Source: Planctomycetaceae bacterium
GTDB lineage: Bacteria; Planctomycetota; Planctomycetia; Planctomycetales; Planctomycetaceae
Assembly: GCA_002724315.1 (NCBI GenBank)
Contig: PBOJ01000031.1
Coordinates: 48,246-106,501 of the forward strand
Direction: 5' to 3'
DNA length: 58,256 nt
Position 1 is the stretch's first letter. Every line of letters starts with the position of its first letter. The notes beneath the pieces were generated by a model. That model worked only from the letters and a program-made list of their open reading frames with translations, made no database searches and had not been told where the DNA came from. The position numbers and the translations under genes were made by a program. Positions 26,807 to 35,891 of the stretch are shown piece by piece.

Positions 26807-26877
26807 GCCCTTTTCGGGTCGAGTTCGTGCCCGGAGCAGGTCGGTGTTGAGCCAACCGGTTGCGAAAGGATAAACTG

Positions 26878-26905
26878 TTGGATCGATCGGATCCGATGGT
26901 TTAAG
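26878..26905 (+). promoter_or_regulatory. Candidate promoter with operator-like palindrome in its spacer
   Basis: TTGGAT (26878-26883), a 16-base spacer and TTTAAG (26900-26905) resemble a sigma-70 type promoter for the DUF1501 tandem starting at 26961. The spacer contains a perfect 12-bp palindrome, ATCGGATCCGAT (26886-26897), positioned where a repressor would block polymerase. Confidence 0.45.
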
Positions 26906-26960
26906 TTGGAGTCGGATTCGACGACCTGTTGCCCATTCGAACACGTGTGGGAATCTCCCG

Positions 26961-28430
26961 ATGACCTCGCATCGCTCACCCGTCCCCGCCGCGCATCCCC
27001 GGTTTTCACGCCGCACCGCCATCCAGGCCGGTGCCATCGGCCTGCTCGGTCTGGGCGGAAACCACCTGAGGGCCCTTCAGGCCGCCGGTGGCCAGGCGTC
27101 GTCGAAGCGGCGGCACAAGTCGGTGATCTACCTGTTTCTCTCGGGTGGGCTGGCCCAGCACGAGAGCTTCGACATGAAGCCCGACGCCCCGGATCGGATC
27201 CGCGGCGAGTTCCTTCCGATCGACACCTCGGTCCCCGATATCCGGATCTGCGAACACCTGCCACGGTTGGCCCAGATCGCCGACAAATGGGCCCTGCTGC
27301 GCTCTCTGACCCACCCGTACAACGAGCACTCCCAGGGTCACGCCGCGATGCTGACGGGGATGACGCCCCGCGGCCGCGGCTTCAGCGGCAGCAAGCCGCA
27401 GGCAACCGATTACCCCTGTATCGCCAGCGTGGCCGGCACCCAAATGCCGCGCAACAACAACTTGCCCCCGGCGGTGGTACTGCCTGAAAAGCTGGTGCAC
27501 GTCACCGGTCGTGTCATTCCTGGCCAATTCGCCGGACTGATGGGATCCGAGCACGACCCGTGGTTCATCGAAGCCAACCAGTTCCGTTCCAGCCAGTACT
27601 ATCACGGAGCATTCCCGGAATACGGGTTCCACCGCACCACGGGAAAGTACACTCCCGAAAACTACCGGTATGCCGCCCCCAGCTTCTCGTTGCCACCGGG
27701 TGTACTGGCTCCACGATTCAAGGACCGCGTCGGACTGCTCAATACGATTGACGCCCAGCGACGGCACCTGGACCGCACCGTCGCCGTAGGCGGATTCGAC
27801 CGCTACCGCCAGGAGGCGGTGTCACTGCTACTCGACGGTGGAGTCCACAAGGCACTCGACGTCCACTCGGCCGACGGTGATCTCCAGGACCGCTACGGGC
27901 GGAACAGTTTTGGCTGGAGTTGCCTGATGGCCAGGCAACTCGTCGAGGCGGGTGTCAGCCTGGTCCAGGTCAATCTCGGGAACGACGAGTCGTGGGACAC
28001 GCACGAAGCCTGTTTCCGCAACATGCGCGAGTACCTGCTGCCCCCGACCGACCGTGCGGTGGCGACATTGATCGAGGATCTCGATGAGAGGGGCCTGCTC
28101 GAGGACACCCTGATCGTGATGGCCGGGGAATTCGGTCGCACACCGAAGATTGTTCCCTCGAGCCGGACCAAGACACCCGGGCGGGATCACTGGGGACCGG
28201 TGCAGACGGTGTTCTTCGCCGGTGGAGATGTCCGCGGTGGAACGGTGGTCGGTTCCACCGACAAGATTGGTGGCTACCCGGTCGCCAACACGTACAAGCC
28301 GGAGAACATGGCAGCGACGATCTACGAACATCTCGGTATCCCCAGAACCGCTGCGTGGCACGACAAGCTCGATCGCCCCCACCAGATCTACTACGGCGAA
28401 CCGATCGTCGAGCTGAAACAGGGGGCCTGA
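26961..28430 (+). CDS. Tat-exported DUF1501 protein (tandem type, first)
   Basis: 489 aa. The Tat-like signal is RFSRRTAIQAGAIGLLGLGG. DUF1501 elements are FLSGGLAQHESFDMKPDAPDRIRGEF, HLPRLAQIADKWALLRSLTH, ARQLVEAGVSLVQVNLG, VMAGEFGRTPKIVPSS and GRDHWGPVQTVFFAGG. The His-containing AQHESFD replaces the PSHVDSFD of the DUF1549-paired type. It has no PSCyt1/DUF1549 partner. The stop (TGA) and the start of the next DUF1501 gene share a base (TGATG), so the two are translationally coupled. Role unknown; a hydrolase of the alkaline-phosphatase fold is likely. Confidence 0.9.
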   Translation: MTSHRSPVPAAHPRFSRRTAIQAGAIGLLGLGGNHLRALQAAGGQASSKRRHKSVIYLFLSGGLAQHESFDMKPDAPDRIRGEFLPIDTSVPDIRICEHLPRLAQIADKWALLRSLTHPYNEHSQGHAAMLTGMTPRGRGFSGSKPQATDYPCIASVAGTQMPRNNNLPPAVVLPEKLVHVTGRVIPGQFAGLMGSEHDPWFIEANQFRSSQYYHGAFPEYGFHRTTGKYTPENYRYAAPSFSLPPGVLAPRFKDRVGLLNTIDAQRRHLDRTVAVGGFDRYRQEAVSLLLDGGVHKALDVHSADGDLQDRYGRNSFGWSCLMARQLVEAGVSLVQVNLGNDESWDTHEACFRNMREYLLPPTDRAVATLIEDLDERGLLEDTLIVMAGEFGRTPKIVPSSRTKTPGRDHWGPVQTVFFAGGDVRGGTVVGSTDKIGGYPVANTYKPENMAATIYEHLGIPRTAAWHDKLDRPHQIYYGEPIVELKQGA

Positions 28431-29875
28431 TGCGCAACGTCGATCCCCACTCACCGATCGCACAGGCCCTTTCCCGGCGGACGTTTCTGGTCGCCGGGGC
28501 TACCGGGATCTACGGGCTTGATGCGGCCCAGTTGCAGGCGGCCCGGGACAGTGCCGATGTCGCCGCACCGGGACGACGGCCGGCCCGATCCACCATCCTG
28601 ATCTGGCTCTCCGGCGGCACATCCCACATCGATACCTTCGACCTCAAACCAAAGGCTGCTCGCGAATTCCGTGGGCCGTTCGAACCCATCGCGACGTCGG
28701 CACCTGGCGTCGAGATCAGCGAGCACCTGCCCCTGCTGGCACAACAGGCCCATCGGTTTTCGATCATCCGGTCCCTGGGGCACTTCCGCCGCGGCACCGG
28801 TGACCACCACGCCGGTTACTACTACAACCTCACCGGACGGGCTCCGGACAACAGCTTCCGCCAGCTGCTCAACTCCCGCACACCGCGCAAGACCGACTGG
28901 CCGTTCATCGGCAGCGTCGTCGGACAGCAGATGCCGCCACACCCTTACCTGCCCCAGGCGGTTTCGCTGCCACTGAAACCCGGGGCTCCGCAGTACACCC
29001 GGCCCGGCCAGTTCGCCGCCAACCTGGGCATCATCCACGACCCGGTCTACGTCTACGGCGAAACCGACAATCCGCTGAAATTCACCGCCCCCGCCCTTTC
29101 GCTCAACGGCGACATCACGCTCGACCGGCTCAAGAACCGCCGCGGCCTGCTCAAAACACTCGACACCGCCACCCGCCGACTCGACCGTTCCTACGCCACC
29201 GTCGACTGGTCGACCCACCAGCAACGGGCTTTCAGTTTTCTTGGCTCAAAAGCCACCAAGGACGCGTTCGACATCGCTTCGGAACCCCAGTCGGTCCGCG
29301 AGCGGTACGGTGATGACCTGAACGCGATGAGCATGCTGATGGCCCGCCGGCTGGTCGAAGCGGGTGTGCCCTTCGTGTCGGTCTTCTGGAAGGGTGACAA
29401 GAAGGCCGCCGAAAAACTCAACTGCAAGAGCGGTGGTGGCTGGGACACCCACGGCAACAATTTCGTCTGCCTCGAGAAGTACCTGCTGCCACGCTTTGAT
29501 CGCCCGTTCTCGGCTCTGCTCGAAGACCTCGACGATCGCGGGCTGCTCGATGAAACGGTGGTGATGGTCAACAGCGAGATGGGCCGCAAGCCCAAGATTG
29601 GTGACCCTCGCTCGGGAGGCGTCTCGGGCCAGGGACGTGACCACTGGACCCACGCTCAGAGCATCCTGCTGGCTGGCGGAGGTATCCGCGGTGGGCAGGC
29701 CTATGGCACCTCGGACAAGGTCGGGGCCTACCCCGCCGACAAGCCAGTGGCCCCCGAGGACGTCGCCAAGACGATCTACCACGCGATGGGGCTGGGCAAC
29801 CCCGAGGCGATCGACAGCCAGGGTCGGCCTTACCGGATCCTGGAAGAGGGTGAGCCGCTGACAGACCTGTTCTAG
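28430..29875 (+). CDS. Tat-exported DUF1501 protein (tandem type, second)
   Basis: 481 aa from the ATG at 28430, overlapping the upstream stop. The Tat-like signal is LSRRTFLVAGATGIYGLDAA. DUF1501 elements are LSGGTSHIDTFDLKPKAAREFRG, EHLPLLAQQAHRFSIIRSLGH, GDHHAGYYYNLTGRAP, MARRLVEAGVPFVSVFWKG, VMVNSEMGRKPKIGD and GRDHWTHAQSILLAGGG. It is a diverged paralog of the preceding gene, with the same length and signature order but clearly different chemistry at ARQ/HES versus TSHID. The two may work as a heterodimer or on sequential substrates. It ends 9 bp from the convergent heptaheme gene. Confidence 0.9.
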   Translation: MRNVDPHSPIAQALSRRTFLVAGATGIYGLDAAQLQAARDSADVAAPGRRPARSTILIWLSGGTSHIDTFDLKPKAAREFRGPFEPIATSAPGVEISEHLPLLAQQAHRFSIIRSLGHFRRGTGDHHAGYYYNLTGRAPDNSFRQLLNSRTPRKTDWPFIGSVVGQQMPPHPYLPQAVSLPLKPGAPQYTRPGQFAANLGIIHDPVYVYGETDNPLKFTAPALSLNGDITLDRLKNRRGLLKTLDTATRRLDRSYATVDWSTHQQRAFSFLGSKATKDAFDIASEPQSVRERYGDDLNAMSMLMARRLVEAGVPFVSVFWKGDKKAAEKLNCKSGGGWDTHGNNFVCLEKYLLPRFDRPFSALLEDLDDRGLLDETVVMVNSEMGRKPKIGDPRSGGVSGQGRDHWTHAQSILLAGGGIRGGQAYGTSDKVGAYPADKPVAPEDVAKTIYHAMGLGNPEAIDSQGRPYRILEEGEPLTDLF

Positions 29876-29884
29876 TCCGTCGGG

Positions 29885-31750
29885 CTACCGCCGCCCGAGC
29901 CGCTTGCCGATCTGCTCGACCTTCCGCTCTTGCTCTCGGGCATCCTCGGTCCGGCCCGCCTTGCGATAGAACCGGGCCAGCGACCTTCTGAGATCCAGCA
30001 CCGTGGGATCCCGCGACAGGCCCCGCTCGGCCATGCGGATCGCCTCGTCCAGCTTCCCGGCCGACTCGAGCATGTCGGCATACGGTCCGTGGGCCTCCCC
30101 GTCGTTGGGGTTCAGTTCCAGCAACCGACGGAAGTGCCTGGCTGCCGATGCGTCTTCTGTCGCGTAGCCGATCAGGCCCAGGTAAGTCAGGTAGGGCTCG
30201 AAATCCGGCCGGCTTCGCAGGGCCCGCTCGAGTTCCTTTTTTGCAGCGACCAGGTTGCCGACCCGGAACCAGGCGAAACCCAGCCGACCCCGAATCTCGG
30301 TGTCGTCCGGATCATCGGCCAGGATCTCGTCAAACTGTTTCCGGACCCGGTTGGCCAGTTTCTGATCACCGGTATCAGCGGCCTGCCGAAACCATGCCAG
30401 GGCGGTCGCCCGGCGGCGCTCCCCGTCGGAGAGATGCTGGTCCATGTCACCGAACGGTCGCCATTCCCGACCGAGTGGTTCGCGTTCGATCTCGCTGGCC
30501 GCCCGCGTTTCCGACATCCGACGCACGACACGGTGATCAGCCTGCGTGGTGTGTGCCACGTCCCGGGAATGCAACTTCGGCATATGGCAGGCGATGCACG
30601 AACCGGAGGCCGGAGCCTTTTGCTGCTCGGCGGTCGGTAGAGCACAACCGCGTTTGTCGTGACAACCGTTGCAGCGGGCCTTGTAGAACGATGCCCGCTC
30701 TTCAGGCGCCGGAGCCCGGTGCGGATCGTGGCACGTCGTGCATCGCATCCCCCCTTCGGAGCCCTGGAAACACCGGCTGGCGTGCATCTGTTCGACGTGG
30801 CTGGTGAACAACGGCCGGCCTTCTCCATCAAACGGGGACTCGGCCACATAGACCGTCCAGGTCTTCCCCAGCGGCTCACCCGGCCGGAAGTCGGCAAACC
30901 GCTTGCCGGGCCGCAAGACACGAATTTTCCCCTCCAGATGGCACTGGTTGCAGATGTCTTCCTGCAGGTGACTCGACAGATTTCCGGAACTGACGATCAG
31001 CGGATCGTCAGGAATTTCGGAGAACGTTGTGCTGTACAGGTCGACGTGTTGTCCGCCGGGACCGTGACATCGTTCGCACCCAATCGAGAGTTCGTGGAAC
31101 GGCTTCTCGGCCACAAAACGATCAACGGAGGTCACGGCGGGTCGTCCCGAGTGACACGCGAGACAGTCTTCACCCACACGGCGGCCGAAACGGTAATGCA
31201 AATCCGGAGGGTACCCGGGCGAGAGTCCCCACGAGGAGGTTTGGCTGTACCAGGTGATCGGCGATTCGAACAGCAGTCCCTTTCGTTGCAGCAGGTAACT
31301 GCGGCCCTTGACGCCGGCACCGATCGCAAACTGAACCGACTCGGCCTGATCGTACAACACGCCGCCATCGTCATCATGCATCACCTCGTGGTGGACCACC
31401 TCACTGCCCCGCCGTTCCACGCGGTAGGTCCTCCGGCCGCCCGTGAATTGTCTTCGATCGGCGGCGAAGTCCTCTATCACCTCGGTCGTTCCCGCCGGCT
31501 GCAGCGATCGAGCCATCGGATGCTGTGCGTAGTCGGCCGCTATCTGCTGATGACACCCGGCACAGACCCGACTGCCGACGAACCTGTTCTGGGTCGGCGC
31601 GTGGGCACCGACCCCGGACTGTTCATCCGGACGCGGCTCGCGTTCCACACTCGACCAGACCACCAATCCGATGATCACCACCACGGCCACCAGCAGCCCC
31701 GTGCGGGGCATCTTCTGATCGCTGAGATCCTCCGGTGGTGTGTCCATCAC
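29885..31750 (-). CDS. Membrane-anchored seven-CXXCH multiheme cytochrome c with C-terminal TPRs (second paralog)
   Basis: 621 aa. One N-terminal membrane segment (about 16-34) anchors it outside the cytoplasm. Seven heme motifs appear in order: CAGCH (Cys63), CLACH, CERCH, CNQCH, CTTCH, CNGCH, CIACH. The same framework as the 11116 paralog is seen: ESPITWYSQ, SPGYP, FHELSIGCERCHGPG, FADFRPGEPL, CTTCHDPH and CIACHMPK, with an extra cysteine five residues after heme 6 in both. TPRs fill about 455-610. It is last in an operon after PSCyt1-DUF1549-DUF1553 and DUF1501 genes (25 bp gap), so electrons might move between these heme proteins; that is inference. Confidence 0.92.
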   Translation of the reverse strand: MMDTPPEDLSDQKMPRTGLLVAVVVIIGLVVWSSVEREPRPDEQSGVGAHAPTQNRFVGSRVCAGCHQQIAADYAQHPMARSLQPAGTTEVIEDFAADRRQFTGGRRTYRVERRGSEVVHHEVMHDDDGGVLYDQAESVQFAIGAGVKGRSYLLQRKGLLFESPITWYSQTSSWGLSPGYPPDLHYRFGRRVGEDCLACHSGRPAVTSVDRFVAEKPFHELSIGCERCHGPGGQHVDLYSTTFSEIPDDPLIVSSGNLSSHLQEDICNQCHLEGKIRVLRPGKRFADFRPGEPLGKTWTVYVAESPFDGEGRPLFTSHVEQMHASRCFQGSEGGMRCTTCHDPHRAPAPEERASFYKARCNGCHDKRGCALPTAEQQKAPASGSCIACHMPKLHSRDVAHTTQADHRVVRRMSETRAASEIEREPLGREWRPFGDMDQHLSDGERRRATALAWFRQAADTGDQKLANRVRKQFDEILADDPDDTEIRGRLGFAWFRVGNLVAAKKELERALRSRPDFEPYLTYLGLIGYATEDASAARHFRRLLELNPNDGEAHGPYADMLESAGKLDEAIRMAERGLSRDPTVLDLRRSLARFYRKAGRTEDAREQERKVEQIGKRLGRR

Positions 31751-31775
31751 GTCCGAACCCGTTTGACCAGACGGT

Positions 31776-33206
31776 TCACGCCAGCAGGCCAGGGATCACT
31801 CTTGCCCCGGTCAACGAGGGATCCGTCAGCGTCTCCTCGCGTCCGGCGTGCTCGTAGACCAGGGATTCATGGTCCATGCCCAGCTGCTGCAGGACGGTGG
31901 CATGGAAATCGGCCACACTGACCTTGTCGACGGCCGCCGCGTAACCCACCTCGTCGCTGGCTCCATGAGCATACCCCGCCTTGAACCCCCCACCGGCGAC
32001 CAGCAAACTGAAAGCGTTGCGGTTGTGGTCGCGTCCCGTGCCGTTCTGAGACACCGGAAGCCGCCCAAACTCCCCCGACCAGATGACGATCGTCTCATCA
32101 AGCAGCCCCCGCTGTTTGAGGTCGGTGATCAGGCCGGCCGTCGGCAAATCGCAGTTGGCACAGATGCTGCCCAGGTTCTGCCGCGTTCCACTGTGGGAAT
32201 CCCAGGGCTGGAACGGCTTGGGATGAATCTGGACGAACCGCACGCCGGCTTCGACCAGCTTGCGGGCCATCAGGCACCGACGCCCGTACGGCTCGGTCGT
32301 CTTGTTGTCGAGCCCGTAGAGTTTGCCGGTGGCGGCGGTTTCCTTCGAGATGTCCAGCACATCAGCAGCGGCCAGCTGCATCCTCGCGGCGAGTTCGTAG
32401 TTCTGGATCCGCGCCTCGAGTTCGGTCTCGCCCGGCAGTCGCCGTTGGTGGATCCGGTTGAGCTTGCCGAGGAAATCGAGGTTGTTCCGCTGCTCGTTGG
32501 CCGACACCGGAATCGACGACTTGAGGTTCAGCACCGGCGTGCCAGTGCTGGAAAACTCGGTTCCACGGTGCTGTGCCGGCAGCCAGCCGTTGGTCCATGT
32601 CAGCGTGCCGCTGGTGTTGTAGCCGGAGGGATCCCGCAACACGACGTAACCGGGCAGGCTGCTGTTCTCGGTTCCCAGCCCGTAACTGATCCAGGCCCCC
32701 AGTGCCGGGCGATCCTGGAAGATCTTCCCGGTCATGAACATCACCAGCGCTTCGGTGTGGTTGTTGTGGCCGGTGTGCATCGAGCGGACCACGGTCATGT
32801 CATCGATCACGCTGCCGATTCCGGGGATGACCTCCGACAGCTCAATGCCCGAAGCACCGTAGTGGCGAAACCGGAACGGCGTGTTCATCAACTTGTTCTG
32901 CTCACTCCCGGGCTGGAACATCTCGACCTTGATCGAATGCTGCTTGCCGTCGAACTTCTCCAGCGCGGGCTTCCGCTCGAAGAGGTCCATCTGGCTGGGA
33001 CCACCGTTCTGCATCATCAGGATGACCGACTTGGCTCGCGGCCGAGCATGAGGTGTCTGGGCAACTCCGGCACGGGCCGTCGACTCGGACAGCAGTCCCT
33101 TCAACGCCAGACTGCCGAAGCCCAGGCTGCCCAATTGAAGCATCCGCCGCCGCGACATCGGCAGCACCGGAGACATCCCGGTCGAAGGAATGGTATGGAG
33201 TGACAT
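31776..33206 (-). CDS. Tat-exported DUF1501 protein (partner type)
   Basis: 476 aa. A Tat-like signal is present (MSRRRMLQLGSLGFGSLALKG), beginning near residue 17; ATGs at residues 11 and 17 are alternative starts. DUF1501 elements are MQNGGPSQMDLFERKPALEKFDGK, VVRSMHTGHNNHTEALVMFM, MARKLVEAGVRFVQIHP, WSGEFGRLPVSQNGTGRDHN and LLVAGGGFKAGYAHG. It resembles the 23518 protein, which is also paired with a DUF1549 gene. It begins 15 bp after the PSCyt1-DUF1549-DUF1553 gene and is followed by the heptaheme cytochrome, making a three-gene operon. Confidence 0.92.
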   Translation of the reverse strand: MSLHTIPSTGMSPVLPMSRRRMLQLGSLGFGSLALKGLLSESTARAGVAQTPHARPRAKSVILMMQNGGPSQMDLFERKPALEKFDGKQHSIKVEMFQPGSEQNKLMNTPFRFRHYGASGIELSEVIPGIGSVIDDMTVVRSMHTGHNNHTEALVMFMTGKIFQDRPALGAWISYGLGTENSSLPGYVVLRDPSGYNTSGTLTWTNGWLPAQHRGTEFSSTGTPVLNLKSSIPVSANEQRNNLDFLGKLNRIHQRRLPGETELEARIQNYELAARMQLAAADVLDISKETAATGKLYGLDNKTTEPYGRRCLMARKLVEAGVRFVQIHPKPFQPWDSHSGTRQNLGSICANCDLPTAGLITDLKQRGLLDETIVIWSGEFGRLPVSQNGTGRDHNRNAFSLLVAGGGFKAGYAHGASDEVGYAAAVDKVSVADFHATVLQQLGMDHESLVYEHAGREETLTDPSLTGARVIPGLLA

Positions 33207-33221
33207 GGAAGCGGGTCCGAC

Positions 33222-35837
33222 TCAGGGAACGTAAAGGAACTCGCTGGTGTTCAGCAACATGTGGCAGAGGTGCTCAAGCGGCCGGCCGGTCGACCCATTC
33301 GCGTTCTTGGCCCCGGACAGTTCGACCGCCTGGCGTCTCAACAGTTCGATGGCCAGCCCCTGTTCCTCTTCGGTCGGAGACCGGCTCAGCGCCAGTCGAA
33401 ACGCCCGGTCGATCCGGGTCGCCTGGTCGCCGCCGGGTGTTTCCGACCGAACCCGCGAGGCGAACCGCCGCGCCCGTTTCATGGCGAACGAGCCATTGAG
33501 CATCACCAGCGACTGAAGGACCACGGCCGACGAATCTCGGCGGGTACAATTGTTGGCTACCGTCGGTTGATCGAAAACACTCAACTCCGTCGGGTGATAG
33601 TTGCGACGGCAGGTCAGGTACAGGCTGCGGCGGTTGACGTCACCGGGCCGGGCCAGCTTGCTGGAATCGATCACTACGCTGCTGTCACTGTTGGCCTTGA
33701 TCGGCACAGCGGCCCCCCCCTGGAGGAGATCGATCTGGCCACTGACGGCCAACACGCTGTCACGAACCGCTTCGGACTCCAGCCGCTTAAGAGGCCGATG
33801 CCACAACAGCCGGTTGGCCGGATCGATTGCCCTGGCCCGTTTCCATTCGGCAGCCGGCCGTGCCGTGGACTGCCGATAGGTCGAGGACAGCAGCACCTGG
33901 CGATGCACCCGCTTCAGACTCCAGCCGTTGTCCACCAGTTCACGAGCCAGCCAGTCGAGAAGTTTCGGATGAGTGGGCTCGGTGCCCGAAAGCCCGAAGT
34001 TGGCCGGGGTCGAGACCAAGCCGGTGCCGAAATACCGCATCCACATCCGGTTGACAATCACCCGGGCAGTGACGGGGTGATCCGTGCGGGTCAACCAGCG
34101 GGCAAAGGCCAGCCTCCGCCCGCTGCTGGCGGGTTTCTGGCCAGGACCGGCTGTGGGGATCAAGGTCGGCCGGTTGACGGGGTCCAGGATCAACGGCACG
34201 CCGGGTTTCACCTCCGGTCCCGGCGTCGTGTAGTCGCCCCGGCGATAAAGATAGGTCGGGGCAGGTGGTCCGGTTTCCCAGGCCACCCGGATCGTCTCGT
34301 ATGACTGACGCGTGGAATTCAGCCGAGCGATCTCTGACTCGGCCGTGGTCACCGTCATCCGTTGGGCCGCGGACAGATTCCGATTCACCTCGTCGGGTGA
34401 AACCGCCAGCAGAGGTCCGAGCTTCAGAGCGAGATACGCCTGCACGGGATTCCGTTTGTCCTTAGGAACCCCGACGGCCGTTCCGGTATCGGCCCGGATC
34501 GGTTCCGGCAGCGAGGCCAGCTTCACCGCTCTCAGACGTGTCGAGACGTTGGCCCGCACAGCAGCAGCCCGTTTCTTCAATTCGCCAACGCGGGCATCAA
34601 TCCGGCCGTTGTGCTTGTCGATCCGGATCTTGTGACTGGGCGAGACGGTGTGCAGATGCCGCTGATCAGCCTGGATCCAGTTCTGCACGTCCAGTGACGG
34701 GGTGAAGATCGCAGCCAGGCGGTAGTAGTCGGCCTGGCTGATCGGGTCGAACTTGTGCGAGTGACACTGCGCACAGTGGACCGTCAGTCCCAGCAGCGAG
34801 GTCGAGACCGTCTGGAGCGTCTCGTAGAGCACCTGGTGACGGATGTCGGCGGTGTTGAGTTCCGGCGAGGAGGTCGAATCTCGGGCGTGCCGCAGGAATC
34901 CGGTGGCGACCAGTTGCTCGAGCTGGTCCGGGGTGAGACGTTCGGCGTTCCGCCAGTCGGCCAGTTCGTCACCGGCCACCTGCTCGACCAGGAACTCGTC
35001 GAACGGTTTGTCGGCGTTGTAGGCCCGGACCACATAGTCACGGTACCGCCAGACACCCGGGGCCAGCTTGATTCCCCCGGCGTCGTTGTCGGCCCCGATG
35101 ATGTCGACGTAGCCTGCGACATCCAGCCAGTAACGTCCCCAGCGTTCCCCGTACCTCGGATCGGCCAGCACACGATCGACGAGCCGGGTCCATGCTCCCG
35201 GTCGCCGGTCCGCGAGGAACCGATCGACATCCGCGGGGTCGGGAGGCAATCCAAGAACGTCGAGGTGAACGCGGCGAACCAACGCCGTCAGAGTCGCCTC
35301 GGGAGCCAGGTCCAGCCCGGCGGCTTCGAGTCGTGACAGCACAAACGTGTCAACTGGCGTGGCCACCCGGCTGGAAGCCGCTACCGCGGGCAGATCGGCC
35401 CGCACAGGAGGACGGAATGCCCACCACTGGCGATCGGACTCCTCCAGGGCCGGCTCCTCAGCTTCATCGAGACCCCGGGCGACATACCGCGCCCGGGCTC
35501 CGCCTGCCACCCAGGCCTTGATCGTCTCGATGTGTGCCGCGGTGGGTTTCAGTTCCTTCCCGGGCGGCATCTGGCCGCTGACCAGTTTCTGCACCAACAG
35601 GCTCTTCTCGAGACTCCCGGCAACGACGGCCGGACCGTGCTTGCCGCCCCTTTTGATCAGGGGCAGTGACCGGAGATCGAGTCCCGCCTGGCGGCCCTCG
35701 CCACCGTGGCACTTCCAGCAATAGGTCTTGAGCAGCCCGAAAACGCCGTCCTCGAACATCAGGCCGTCGGCAGCCGGCACCGAAGACGGGCTGGACGACA
35801 TGATCACCAACAACAGCAGTAACCAGCGGATCATCAT
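33222..35837 (-). CDS. PSCyt1-DUF1549-DUF1553 protein
   Basis: 871 aa. Signal peptide of about 22 residues (IRWLLLLLVIMSSSPSSVPAADG). PSCyt1 carries CWKCHGG and MPPGKELKP. DUF1549 has DTFVLSRLEAAGL, VHLDVLGLPPDP, YGERWGRYWLDVAGY and CAQCHSHKFDP (a second CXXCH). DUF1553 has HPVTARVIVNRMWMRYFG, KLLDWLARELVDNGW and RRYL-type RSLYLTCRRNY-HP. It has no golvesin-like insert, unlike the paralog at 20648. Near its C-terminal third the coding strand has a run of eight G (33713-33720). It is first in an operon with DUF1501 and a heptaheme cytochrome. Biochemical role unknown. Confidence 0.92.
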   Translation of the reverse strand: MMIRWLLLLLVIMSSSPSSVPAADGLMFEDGVFGLLKTYCWKCHGGEGRQAGLDLRSLPLIKRGGKHGPAVVAGSLEKSLLVQKLVSGQMPPGKELKPTAAHIETIKAWVAGGARARYVARGLDEAEEPALEESDRQWWAFRPPVRADLPAVAASSRVATPVDTFVLSRLEAAGLDLAPEATLTALVRRVHLDVLGLPPDPADVDRFLADRRPGAWTRLVDRVLADPRYGERWGRYWLDVAGYVDIIGADNDAGGIKLAPGVWRYRDYVVRAYNADKPFDEFLVEQVAGDELADWRNAERLTPDQLEQLVATGFLRHARDSTSSPELNTADIRHQVLYETLQTVSTSLLGLTVHCAQCHSHKFDPISQADYYRLAAIFTPSLDVQNWIQADQRHLHTVSPSHKIRIDKHNGRIDARVGELKKRAAAVRANVSTRLRAVKLASLPEPIRADTGTAVGVPKDKRNPVQAYLALKLGPLLAVSPDEVNRNLSAAQRMTVTTAESEIARLNSTRQSYETIRVAWETGPPAPTYLYRRGDYTTPGPEVKPGVPLILDPVNRPTLIPTAGPGQKPASSGRRLAFARWLTRTDHPVTARVIVNRMWMRYFGTGLVSTPANFGLSGTEPTHPKLLDWLARELVDNGWSLKRVHRQVLLSSTYRQSTARPAAEWKRARAIDPANRLLWHRPLKRLESEAVRDSVLAVSGQIDLLQGGAAVPIKANSDSSVVIDSSKLARPGDVNRRSLYLTCRRNYHPTELSVFDQPTVANNCTRRDSSAVVLQSLVMLNGSFAMKRARRFASRVRSETPGGDQATRIDRAFRLALSRSPTEEEQGLAIELLRRQAVELSGAKNANGSTGRPLEHLCHMLLNTSEFLYVP

Positions 35838-35882
35838 GAAGCAAGAACGTCACGAGGACAGTTTCCGGGTCATCGACGCTGC

Positions 35883-35891
35883 ATCATAACA
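35883..35891 (-). promoter_or_regulatory. Candidate extended -10 element for the DUF1549 operon
   Basis: On the minus strand the sequence reads TGTTATGAT, an extended -10 (TGn-TATGAT), about 46 bases before the ATG at 35837. It overlaps the last codon of the upstream TPR-GT41 gene. No matching -35 is seen at 17 bp, which extended -10 promoters do not require. Confidence 0.35.
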
